DNA of 8,347 bases from Bacteroidales bacterium (lineage in GTDB: Bacteria > Bacteroidota > Bacteroidia > Bacteroidales > GCA-2748055): the NCBI GenBank assembly GCA_029934875.1, contig JAOZLK010000108.1, positions 1-8,347 on the forward strand. The letters are read 5' to 3'. A program made the translations under genes and the position numbers. Below, one piece after another: positions 1-6,574 of this stretch. The notes beneath the pieces were generated by a model. The model ran no database searches and was not told the origin of the DNA. It saw only the letters and a list, made by a program, of their open reading frames with translations. The stretch's first letter is position 1, and each line of letters begins with the position of its first letter.

Positions 1-123
1 TATGAGGAATTTGTTGAAGCAAAGGTCCAGGATTGGATCTATTATGGAAGTGATACCCATTGGACCCAGAAGGGACTGGATATCGCACTTGATAAGACCC
101 TTGAGGTTTTAGAATCATTGTAA
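1..123 (+). CDS. SGNH-hydrolase-like protein, C-terminal fragment
   Basis: Only the last 40 codons are visible; the frame is open from the window edge to TAA at 121-123. The visible peptide contains Y-G-S-D-T-H-W-T-Q-K-G, a D-x-H-W motif followed by a helix. In SGNH/GDSL esterases and in AlgJ/AlgX/DltD-like proteins, a D-x-x-H or D-x-H-W element close to the C-terminus supplies the Asp and His of the catalytic triad. The most likely identity is therefore a carbohydrate esterase or O-acetyl-transfer partner acting on a secreted polysaccharide. The next gene starts 19 bases later on the same strand, which suggests one operon with the nucleotide-sugar genes and fits a glycan-modification role. 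The family assignment rests on this single motif and context; the N-terminal catalytic Ser block lies outside the window. Confidence 0.55.
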   Translation, partial: YEEFVEAKVQDWIYYGSDTHWTQKGLDIALDKTLEVLESL

Positions 124-142
124 AAATAAAAAATAAAAAATT

Positions 143-931
143 ATGAAAGTCGTACTTCTGGCAGGGGGATTTGGAACCCGAATAAGCGAAGAGAGTGGAA
201 TCAGGCCCAAGCCCATGGTAGAAATTGGTGGGAGACCCATACTCTGGCATATTATGAAGCTTTACTCTCATTACGGACTGAATGACTTTGTAATTTGCTG
301 CGGTTATAAGGGCTACATGATCAAAGAATATTTTTCCAATTACTTTCTTTATAATTCTGATATCACTTTCGATATGAAAAACAACCAGATGCAGGTGCAT
401 ACCATGCGTTCTGAGCCCTGGAAGGTAACCCTGGTTGATACCGGCGAATCGAGTATGACCGGAGGGCGGATTAAGCGGGTAAGCGAGTATATCGGCGATG
501 AGCCTTTCTGTCTGACCTACGGAGATGGTGTGAGTGATGTTAATATCAACGACCTGATTATGCACCACAACAACAGTGGAAAGCTGGCAACACTTACATC
601 GGTACGCCAGCATGGCCGTTTCGGTGTTTTTAACCTGAAGCCAGGTGACTCCAACATCTCTTATTTTAAGGAGAAGCCCGAAGGAGATGGTGACGATACA
701 GCCTGGATAAACGGAGGTTTCTTTGTACTGGAACCCGAGGTACTTGATTATATTGATGGTGATGCCACGGTATTTGAACAGGAACCCCTGCAGAAGCTTG
801 CCACCGATGGTCAGTTGAATGCCTTCAAGCACACTGAATTCTGGCAGCCCATGGACACGCTGAGGGACAAGAATTTGCTGGACGGACTGTGGAAGGCGCA
901 CAAGGCCCCATGGAAAACCTGGGAAGACTAA
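143..931 (+). CDS. rfbF: Glucose-1-phosphate cytidylyltransferase
   Basis: Makes CDP-glucose and pyrophosphate from CTP and glucose 1-phosphate, the entry step to CDP-activated deoxysugars in the cytoplasm. The 262-residue length matches the family (about 257). Visible signatures, in order, are the nucleotide-binding GGFGTR (residues 8-13), RPKPM (21-25), [11 protein letters not shown] (28-38), the CCGYKG segment (52-57), SSMTGGR (103-109), the metal-site YGDGVSD (126-132), EKP (177-179), NGGFFV (190-195), [10 protein letters not shown] (233-242) and the KAPWKTWE tail. These closely resemble Salmonella RfbF/DdhA as I recall it, which separates this protein from the dTDP-glucose enzyme RmlA. 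The start has only A/T-rich sequence upstream and no Shine-Dalgarno. It is followed after 40 bases by an SDR gene rather than by the usual CDP-glucose 4,6-dehydratase rfbG, which is unusual for this pathway. Confidence 0.95.
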   Translation: MKVVLLAGGFGTRISEESGIRPKPMVEIGGRPILWHIMKLYSHYGLNDFVICCGYKGYMIKEYFSNYFLYNSDITFDMKNNQMQVHTMRSEPWKVTLVDTGESSMTGGRIKRVSEYIGDEPFCLTYGDGVSDVNINDLIMHHNNSGKLATLTSVRQHGRFGVFNLKPGDSNISYFKEKPEGDGDDTAWINGGFFVLEPEVLDYIDGDATVFEQEPLQKLATDGQLNAFKHTEFWQPMDTLRDKNLLDGLWKAHKAPWKTWED

Positions 932-971
932 ACTATTAGAAACTCATAAAACTCACATTAAAACAGAAATC

Positions 972-2015
972 ATGAAAATAGTAATTGCTGGTAATTTAGG
1001 GTACATCGGACCGAGTGTCACTAACCAACTCAGATCCACCTTTCCTGATGCAGAGCTAATCGGCTTTGACATTGGTTATTTTGCTCATAGCCTGGTCAAT
1101 GCAGATAATCTTCCCGAAGTAAAGCTGGATGCACAGATCTTTGGCGATATCAGGAAGTTTCCTGTAGAAGTCCTTAAGGATGTAGATGTGGTGCTGGATC
1201 TTGCCGCTATTTCCAATGACCCCATGGGTAACAAGTACGAAGAGATTACCATGGATGTGAACTACAGGGCTGCAGTGAATCTTGCCAAACTCTGTAAGGA
1301 TAATGGTGTGAAGAAATTTGTCTACGCTTCCTCCTGCAGCATGTATGGATCAGCCAGTGATTATCCAAAGAAGGAACAGGATGAGCTAAATCCTCTGTCA
1401 GCCTATGCACGATCAAAGGTAGCTACCGAGAAGGATCTGGAGCCCCTGGCTTCGGACGAGTTCATGGTGACCTGTCTGCGCTTTGCAACAGCCTGTGGTT
1501 TTACCAACCGGCTCAGGCTGGACCTGGTTTTGAATGATTTTGTTGCCGGCGCCCTGGTGAATAATGAGATTGGCATTCTCAGCGACGGTACTCCCTGGAG
1601 ACCGATGATCAACACCAAGGATATGGCACGTGCCTTTGAATGGGGTGTGGTTCGGGAAAGGAGCCAGGGTGGAAATTTCATAGCTGTAAACACAGGCTCC
1701 AATGAGTGGAACAACCAGATCTATCCACTGGCCCAAGCTGTTGCAGAACTTATACCGGGAGTGAAGGTGAGTACAAATCCGGATGCTGTTCCTGACAAAC
1801 GTTCCTACATGGTGAATTTTGACCTTTATAAGGAACTGGCTCCAAACCACCAGCCCATCTGGGACCTGGAAACCACCATTAAGGAAATAAGGGATAACCT
1901 GGTGGAGTGGAATTTCTCTGATCCCAATTTCAGGGAATCCAAACTAATCAGACTCAGGGTGCTGAATAACCTTCAGGAGAAGAATCTGATCAATGAGAAC
2001 CTGGAATGGAACTAA
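972..2015 (+). CDS. Extended SDR, NAD-dependent sugar-nucleotide epimerase/reductase
   Basis: A 347-residue Rossmann-fold protein of the extended short-chain dehydrogenase family. Visible motifs are the dinucleotide-binding G-N-L-G-Y-I-G (residues 7-13), DLAAIS (76-81), the YASSCSMYG strand (118-126) carrying the catalytic Ser, the YARSK active site (Tyr145, Lys149), and WRPMINTKDMARAF (209-222), which matches the conserved R-P-x-x-x-x-x-D substrate-loop motif. It lies between the cytidylyltransferase and a 3,5-epimerase gene, so its substrate is probably a CDP-sugar. It is not a recognisable RfbG: the SCS sequence stands where 4,6-dehydratases carry an acidic T-D-E or T-D-K type motif. A 4-ketoreductase or epimerase role acting after dehydration is therefore more likely than dehydration itself, although the exact reaction cannot be read from sequence. 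The downstream gene begins 11 bases after the stop. Confidence 0.8.
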   Translation: MKIVIAGNLGYIGPSVTNQLRSTFPDAELIGFDIGYFAHSLVNADNLPEVKLDAQIFGDIRKFPVEVLKDVDVVLDLAAISNDPMGNKYEEITMDVNYRAAVNLAKLCKDNGVKKFVYASSCSMYGSASDYPKKEQDELNPLSAYARSKVATEKDLEPLASDEFMVTCLRFATACGFTNRLRLDLVLNDFVAGALVNNEIGILSDGTPWRPMINTKDMARAFEWGVVRERSQGGNFIAVNTGSNEWNNQIYPLAQAVAELIPGVKVSTNPDAVPDKRSYMVNFDLYKELAPNHQPIWDLETTIKEIRDNLVEWNFSDPNFRESKLIRLRVLNNLQEKNLINENLEWN

Positions 2016-2026
2016 AAATTTAAACA

Positions 2027-2572
2027 ATGATTTTTACGGAAACAAAATTAAAAGGGGCTTACCTGGTCGAGATCAAGAAGCTTGAAGATGAGCGCGGCTT
2101 TTTTGGCAGGGCCTGGTGCCAGCAGGAATTTGAGGAGCATGGTCTGAACGGAAATATCCGGCAGATTAATACTTCCTCCTCGGTTAAAAAGGGTACCATG
2201 AGGGGCATGCATTACCAGGTGGACCCCTACCAGGAGACCAAGTTTATTCGTTGCACCAGGGGCCGCATTTACGATGTGATCATTGACCTGAGGCCCGATT
2301 CTCCTACCTTTATGCAATGGGTGGGGCACGAATTAAGTGAAGAGAATTGCAAGATGGTCTATGTACCGGATAACTTTGCTCATGGCATGGTGTCACTGGA
2401 GGATCACTCCGAAATCTATTATCCGGTTACTGAATTTTACACTCCGGGATCCGAACGGGGCATCCGCTTCGACGACCCAGCTTTTAATATTGAATGGCCC
2501 ATTGATGTTAGCGAAGTGTCGGAAAAAGACAAGGGCCACGCAAATTTTGATGTCAACACCTTTTACAAATAA
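2027..2572 (+). CDS. RmlC-type sugar-nucleotide 3,5-epimerase (cupin)
   Basis: A 181-residue cupin enzyme of the dTDP-4-dehydrorhamnose 3,5-epimerase family, which inverts C3 and/or C5 of a 4-keto-6-deoxy sugar nucleotide. The N-terminal FTETKLKGAYLVE, DERGFF (21-26), the RGMHYQ segment with the general-base histidine at His62, Lys72 in ETKFIRC, YDVIIDLR (82-89), the VYVPDNFAHG core (111-120), Tyr132 at the position of the family's catalytic acid, SERGIRFDDPAF (142-153), IEWP (155-158) and SEKD (165-168) are all present. The catalytic residues are thus complete and the length is normal. Family annotation would call it RfbC, but there is no RmlA, RmlB or RmlD here and the operon begins with a CTP-using enzyme, so a CDP-sugar substrate is inferred. 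It starts 11 bases after the SDR stop, implying co-transcription. Confidence 0.88.
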   Translation: MIFTETKLKGAYLVEIKKLEDERGFFGRAWCQQEFEEHGLNGNIRQINTSSSVKKGTMRGMHYQVDPYQETKFIRCTRGRIYDVIIDLRPDSPTFMQWVGHELSEENCKMVYVPDNFAHGMVSLEDHSEIYYPVTEFYTPGSERGIRFDDPAFNIEWPIDVSEVSEKDKGHANFDVNTFYK

Positions 2573-2591
2573 TATCAATTCATAAATACTA

Positions 2592-3764
2592 ATGAAACAT
2601 ACACACTGTCCCAATTGCAGGCACGAGGATATCGAAGATTTTTTTGTGATTCCCCAGGCCCCGGTACATAGCCTGGTTACCATTAAGGATTATGAAGAAG
2701 CCATCGCCATTCCTAAGAAGGAGATATCAATGGCCTTTTGTAACCATTGTGGATTTATCTTTAATAGTTCATTTGATACCTCCCTGGATTATTATACCCA
2801 GGGTTATGAGGATCAGCAGGGTTTCTCACCAACCTTTGTGAAGTTTATTACAGGTGTTTCCCAGCGCTTTATTGACAGGTACGATGTGAAGGGCAAGGAA
2901 GTAATCGAAATTGGTTGTGGCAAGGGTGATTTTATCAACCTGATCAGCGAACTGGGTGATAATAAAGGGATAGGCATAGATCCGGCATGGGTGCCTGGAA
3001 GATCTGCTGAAAATCCCAGGGTGCGCTTTATCAAGGAGTTCTACTCTGAGAAGCATGGGGAACTGAAAGCCGACTGCATTGTTTGCCGGCATACCCTGGA
3101 ACATATCCATGACACCTATGGTTTTATGGAGACCATCCGGAAATCCATAAGCGACAATGAAAAGGTGGTTATCTTTTTCGAGATCCCAAGCATAGTCAGG
3201 ATTCTTAAGATCCAGGCCTTCTGGGATATCTTCTATGAGCACAGTACCTATATGAGTCCGGGTTCCCTGGGCAGGCTCTTCCGTGATACCGGCTTTGAGG
3301 TTCTGGATATGTACCTGGAATATGATGACCAATATCTCTTTATTGAAGCCAAACCAGTTGAAGGCAAATCTGATAAGATACATCCCCTTGAGGAGTCGGT
3401 GGAGGAATTAAAAGAACTCACAAAGTATTTTGTGGAGCAAATCAAGATCCAGCTGGACTCCTGGAGGGAAAAACTGGAGGGATTCAAGGCCGAAAATAAA
3501 AAGGTGGTTATCTGGGGTGGTGGTTCCAAATCTGTTGGCTTCCTGACCCAGTTCCATGATGTGGGTGTGATTAAGCACGTTGTGGATATCAACCCCCATA
3601 TGAGTGGTAACTATATTCCCGGAGTTGGTATTCAGTATGTTGTACCTGAATTCCTTGCTGAGTATAAGCCCGATGTGGTCATCGTGATGAACTCGGTTTA
3701 CATGGATGAGATTGGGAAAATGCTCAATGGAATGGGTGTTGATCCGCTGATGCTGGGTCTGTAG
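2592..3764 (+). CDS. Zinc-ribbon SAM-dependent methyltransferase, probable sugar C-methyltransferase
   Basis: A 390-residue three-part protein with the architecture of the TylC3/TcaB9/NovU group, which transfers a methyl group from S-adenosylmethionine to a carbon of a 4-keto sugar nucleotide. The N-terminal zinc ribbon has Cys6, Cys9, Cys50 and Cys53. The central class I methyltransferase domain shows motif I VIEIGCGKGDF (104-114), the acidic GIGIDP (126-131) and RHTLEHIHD (166-174). YEHSTYMSP (215-223) resembles the family's catalytic YxEH segment. The C-terminal Rossmann-like domain shows VVIWGGGSKSVGF (305-317) and NPHMSGNYIPG (334-344), as in the Methyltransf_14 region. It is the last gene of the operon, 19 bases after the epimerase, and is followed by a strong terminator. 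It most probably installs a branch methyl on the CDP-sugar made by its neighbours; C3 versus C5 cannot be decided from sequence. Confidence 0.85.
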   Translation: MKHTHCPNCRHEDIEDFFVIPQAPVHSLVTIKDYEEAIAIPKKEISMAFCNHCGFIFNSSFDTSLDYYTQGYEDQQGFSPTFVKFITGVSQRFIDRYDVKGKEVIEIGCGKGDFINLISELGDNKGIGIDPAWVPGRSAENPRVRFIKEFYSEKHGELKADCIVCRHTLEHIHDTYGFMETIRKSISDNEKVVIFFEIPSIVRILKIQAFWDIFYEHSTYMSPGSLGRLFRDTGFEVLDMYLEYDDQYLFIEAKPVEGKSDKIHPLEESVEELKELTKYFVEQIKIQLDSWREKLEGFKAENKKVVIWGGGSKSVGFLTQFHDVGVIKHVVDINPHMSGNYIPGVGIQYVVPEFLAEYKPDVVIVMNSVYMDEIGKMLNGMGVDPLMLGL

Positions 3765-3824
3765 TATCTGATTATTAAGGAAAAATCGTGGCAAAAAGCG
3801 GCATAAGTCTTGAGAGTTTAGAGC

Positions 3825-3863
3825 AAAAAAACACCCCTGGCAGTACGCCAGGGGTGTTTTTTT
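3825..3863. terminator. Bidirectional rho-independent terminator
   Basis: A perfect 17-base inverted repeat occupies 3825-3841 and 3847-3863 around a 5-base loop (AGTAC). The inner part is the G/C-rich ACCCCTGGC paired with GCCAGGGGT, and the outer part is seven A's on one side and seven T's on the other. Read on either strand it gives a stable hairpin followed by a run of U. It lies between the methyltransferase gene ending at 3764 and the minus-strand surface-protein gene ending at 3881, so it can stop transcription arriving from both sides. Confidence 0.93.
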
Positions 3864-3880
3864 GTCTGGCAGTGACGCGC

Positions 3881-6427
3881 TTAGTTTATAATAAGCTTGA
3901 CGCTTCCTGATACCTGGCCATCTTTCAATAAACGCATCAGGTAGATCCCGTCTGCAAAGTCTGACAGATCGAGGCTTACATTTTCTGGTCCAAAGATTGA
4001 CTTTGTTCGGGCCACCTTACCAGTAAGGGAGGTAACTTCCAAAATGTAGGTGGAATTGCCGTCATATTCTTCAAATTTCAGATGGAACACGCCTTTCCCA
4101 GGATTGGGGTATACTGAAAATGAAGAGGAAGAAAGAGATTCTATTCCCACACCCGGCAGTTGACCAGTGAAAGTCAGCTCGAAGGCCTCGGAGATAAAAT
4201 TGCCATCCTGAACGGCATTGGTCGGAACCATTATTGAAATTAAATCGGTGGCTGTGGCGAATACCTGAGCTTCAAATATGCTTTCACTGCTTCCCTGATT
4301 CTTGAGATTCAGATTCTTCAATTCAGCATTGACCACTGAAATATTGCCTTCATCCAATAATGAAACCTCCTGGAAGAAAGTGAAATCAACCATGAAGGGA
4401 TAAAGTTCCGTAGATACAGATTCTGAACTGGAAACAACAGGTCTTTCAGGAACCTGCAGTTGATAAACCTCCGATGAATATGAGGATAGAGTCGCACTGT
4501 ATCTGAAATACTGATCAACACCCGGCATCAAATCAAGGGCTGCACCGCTACCATACTCCACCGTTTCAAACCCGGCACTAGCCGAATACTGTATTTCCGT
4601 CGAAATGGAGTTCCCGGTGGTTTCGCTGGTAAAATCGATACTAAGAGAAGGCGCCGCAGGCCTTGCTGGGGATTCAAGCATCTGAATTTCAGAAGCAAAT
4701 GCTGAAACCGAAGCCAACTCCTGGAAGTAAGCAGTCTCACCTGGGGTAAGCATCAGGACATTCTCGCTACCCTGCGAGGCAGCACTCATATCCTGCTCAC
4801 TTGAATAGCTGTATCCGGCTCCTATGGGTGTGCTGACCTCTTCCTTCATAAAGTCTATCTGGAAGGAGGGTGCTACAGGTCTGTCCGGTGCTGCAATCGT
4901 CTGAATATCTGACACAAAGGCAGATGAAGTTGCCTTCGCTCGGAAGTAGAGCATGGCTGAGGGGCCTACGACTACGTAATCGCCGGTTCCCGAAGCTGCA
5001 TCAGACATATCTGCCGTCATTGCATACTCGTATGTACTTTCAAGTACTGTATTTGTCCTGCCATTGATAAAATCAATTGCAAATGAAGGAGCTGCAGGCC
5101 TTCCGGGCACTGTCAATGTTTGAACACCGGAGGCAAAGGCTGAGCCGGCGGATGATTTTCTGAAATAGCGACTGGATCCCAGACTCAGACTTAGATGTGA
5201 TCCATCTCCCGGGGAAGAGGAGCTCATGTCGCTGCTCGAGGAGTAGATGAATTCACTGCTCACTCCTGTGCTGGTCCTTTCATTGATATAGTCAATTCCA
5301 AAAGTTGGCGTTGATGGCCTGTAAGCTACCGTCAGGGTCTGAACCTGGGAATAAAAAGCCGACGATGTAGCCGATTTTCTGAAATAGATATTTGATCCGG
5401 GGCTCAGGCTCACATGCGTTCCGTCTCCGGTTGTGGAGGAGGACATATCGCTGCTTGAGGAGTATTTGTACTGACTGCTAACTGTGGTACTGGTCCTTTC
5501 ATTGGCATAGTCTATGGCAAAAGTTGGGGCTGATGGCCTGTAAGGTACCGAGAGAGTCTGTTTTTTTGAATTATCAGCCTTTTTTCTGAAATGGACATTT
5601 GTTCCCGGTGTAAGCGAAAGGTATTGACCATTTCCATCAACAACGCTTCCAAAATCACTGCTATAGCTGTACTGATCCTCTGTCGAGACCACCTTATTGG
5701 TCCGTTCACCCCAATAATCAATGGAATAGTCGGGTGCAGTTACAGTTGGTGGTGGCGGTGGCGGTGGCGGAGGTGGCGGAGGTGGCGGAGGTGGTGGGGG
5801 AGGACCGCTACCTGCTGTGGCATAAACGCTAATCTTTATAGTCATGGGAAAGTACTTATACGCAGTTTCCGGACAACCTGATGAACTCCATTCGGTCCCC
5901 ATAGGGATGCAGGTGGAGGCGCCATCCCATAAAACAACTCCAATACGGTAAAAATCATCGGCCCTACTGAAATCGAGGTGATCACCAGATTGCTTGTTCC
6001 ACCAGCCAGAGGGACTTCCCAGGCCGTAAGATCCCGAAGAACCTGCTCCTCCGGATACTCTTTTTCTGGCTGCTACGGTTTCAGTGTGTGATCCTCCTTT
6101 ATATTTGTCTCCCCAAATCCCAAACTGGATGTAGAAAGGTTCATTGGTGGGTTGAGAAATAACCTCTACCGACATGGAGAAGTTTCCATTATAATAGTCA
6201 TTGGGACTTACCCAGTTATTGCTGGGCATGTTCCCGTAATTAATTAAAGAATAACCATCGGTTCTGTGCCACCAGTAGAAACCATAACCCCCATTTTGAT
6301 AGGGAGGATGGGTCCAGGTGACCGTTTGATCAAAAACTTTTGTTTGTCCGTTTACCTCCTGATATATTCCCAGGAAACCCATCATCAGGATCAGCGCACA
6401 TAGGGTAATTCTTTTCATCTTCTTCAT
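3881..6427 (-). CDS. T9SS-sorted repetitive surface protein, complete (paralogue A)
   Basis: An 848-residue exported protein of unknown function. A signal peptide (basic MKKMKR, hydrophobic core 7-22, probable cleavage after VNG27) is followed by an aromatic-rich domain (about 28-203, nine Trp, one Cys pair at 173 and 185) that I do not recognise. Then come 19 prolines (209-227), six 73-residue repeats (228-663), a Big-like Ig domain (about 664-757, with ISVVNAEL and AVQDGNF segments) and a T9SS type A sorting domain (about 770-848, starting FSVYPNPGKGVF and ending VKLIIN). It should cross the inner membrane by Sec and the outer membrane by T9SS, and be surface-attached or released after removal of the sorting domain. 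Adhesion or glycan binding is plausible but unproven. Met4 is an alternative start; no Shine-Dalgarno is visible. A tandem paralogue lies upstream at 6635. Confidence 0.9.
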   Translation of the reverse strand: MKKMKRITLCALILMMGFLGIYQEVNGQTKVFDQTVTWTHPPYQNGGYGFYWWHRTDGYSLINYGNMPSNNWVSPNDYYNGNFSMSVEVISQPTNEPFYIQFGIWGDKYKGGSHTETVAARKRVSGGAGSSGSYGLGSPSGWWNKQSGDHLDFSRADDFYRIGVVLWDGASTCIPMGTEWSSSGCPETAYKYFPMTIKISVYATAGSGPPPPPPPPPPPPPPPPPPPTVTAPDYSIDYWGERTNKVVSTEDQYSYSSDFGSVVDGNGQYLSLTPGTNVHFRKKADNSKKQTLSVPYRPSAPTFAIDYANERTSTTVSSQYKYSSSSDMSSSTTGDGTHVSLSPGSNIYFRKSATSSAFYSQVQTLTVAYRPSTPTFGIDYINERTSTGVSSEFIYSSSSDMSSSSPGDGSHLSLSLGSSRYFRKSSAGSAFASGVQTLTVPGRPAAPSFAIDFINGRTNTVLESTYEYAMTADMSDAASGTGDYVVVGPSAMLYFRAKATSSAFVSDIQTIAAPDRPVAPSFQIDFMKEEVSTPIGAGYSYSSEQDMSAASQGSENVLMLTPGETAYFQELASVSAFASEIQMLESPARPAAPSLSIDFTSETTGNSISTEIQYSASAGFETVEYGSGAALDLMPGVDQYFRYSATLSSYSSEVYQLQVPERPVVSSSESVSTELYPFMVDFTFFQEVSLLDEGNISVVNAELKNLNLKNQGSSESIFEAQVFATATDLISIMVPTNAVQDGNFISEAFELTFTGQLPGVGIESLSSSSFSVYPNPGKGVFHLKFEEYDGNSTYILEVTSLTGKVARTKSIFGPENVSLDLSDFADGIYLMRLLKDGQVSGSVKLIIN
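4439..5746 (-). repeat. Six tandem 73-residue repeats of paralogue A
   Basis: Six repeats occupy 5534-5746 (71 codons), 5315-5533, 5096-5314, 4877-5095, 4658-4876 and 4439-4657, with an exact period of 219 bases in the last five. The consensus reads roughly P-[ST]-F-x-I-D-[YF]-x-N-E-R-T near the start, then Y-x-Y-S-S-x-x-D-M-S, G-x-G, L-[ST]-P-G, Y-F-R-K, S-A-F-x-S, Q-T-L and V-P-x-R-P at the end. Alternating hydrophobic strands with a P-G turn suggest a small fibronectin III- or Ig-like beta-sandwich, but this is inference. The first three repeats are the most alike, while the fifth and sixth have diverged (KEEVST, SETTGNS in place of NERTS). Confidence 0.93.
5747..5803 (-). repeat. Polyproline tract encoded by a CCN triplet repeat
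   Basis: Nineteen consecutive proline codons (residues 209-227 of paralogue A) use mixed third bases. Inside lies a 9-base unit CCG-CCA-CCT repeated about three times (5771-5797). The tract separates the N-terminal domain from the repeat stalk and would form an extended polyproline II rod or hinge. Because the unit is a multiple of three, slippage would change linker length without breaking the frame. Confidence 0.95.
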
Positions 6428-6479
6428 TTTTTTCGGGCACGCAAGTTACTTATTAAGGCCGCATATTGTATGTCGGTTC

Positions 6480-6514
6480 ATCAAGATTTAACATTCATCA
6501 ATCAAATTTAACAT
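6480..6514 (-). repeat. Imperfect direct repeat in the leader of paralogue A
   Basis: On the minus strand ATGTTAAATTTGAT (6501-6514) is followed by ATGTTAAATCTTGAT (6480-6494). The copies are identical apart from the TTTG versus TCTTG segment, and start 20 bases apart, about two helical turns. The first copy contains the promoter-like TAAATTTG. They could be two half-sites for a regulator, two alternative promoter elements, or chance in an A/T-rich leader. Confidence 0.45.
6503..6510 (-). promoter_or_regulatory. Candidate Bacteroidota -7 promoter element
   Basis: TAAATTTG on the minus strand matches the Bacteroidota -7 consensus TAnnTTTG exactly and lies 75 bases upstream of the ATG of paralogue A and downstream of the terminator of paralogue B. 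A -33 TTG/TTTG at the usual spacing of about 19-21 bases is not present; the nearest TTG (6543-6545) is about 32 bases away. The call therefore rests on one half of the promoter and on position. Confidence 0.45.
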
Positions 6515-6518
6515 AGCT

Positions 6519-6537
6519 GGATATCTTGCTGATATCC
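6519..6537. promoter_or_regulatory. Short dyad upstream of the candidate promoter
   Basis: GGATATC (6519-6525) and GATATCC (6531-6537) form a perfect 7-base inverted repeat around a 5-base spacer. The dyad begins 9 bases upstream of the -7-like element on the minus strand, where a regulator could contact RNA polymerase. There is no following T-run, so it is not a terminator. Operator function is only a possibility. Confidence 0.3.
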
Positions 6538-6574
6538 TGGGACAATTGTGGGGGTAGCTGCCTGGTGTTCAGTC

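Noticed and set aside
1413..1850. 145-codon minus-strand open frame inside the SDR gene
   Set aside because: It is a shadow of the SDR coding frame; the sense frame has all family motifs.
2337..2585. 82-codon plus-strand frame overlapping the epimerase gene
   Set aside because: It is out of frame with the cupin enzyme, whose conserved C-terminal motifs cover the same bases.
2826..3383. 185-codon minus-strand open frame inside the methyltransferase gene
   Set aside because: It is antisense to a well-supported enzyme with intact motifs and its translation shows no recognisable domain.
3788..3904. Small GTG-initiated frame after the methyltransferase with AAGGA a few bases upstream
   Set aside because: It runs straight through the perfect terminator hairpin and into the antisense of paralogue A; composition is not protein-like.
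5591..5881. Plus-strand frame encoding a Trp/Arg-rich peptide across the triplet repeat
   Set aside because: The Trp/Arg run is simply the complement of the proline codons in paralogue A; there is no independent evidence of coding.
6396..6427. Lipoprotein signal at Cys10 of paralogue A
   Set aside because: The Cys is inside the start of the hydrophobic core (I-T-L-C) and does not fit a lipobox; a normal signal peptidase I site after VNG27 fits better.
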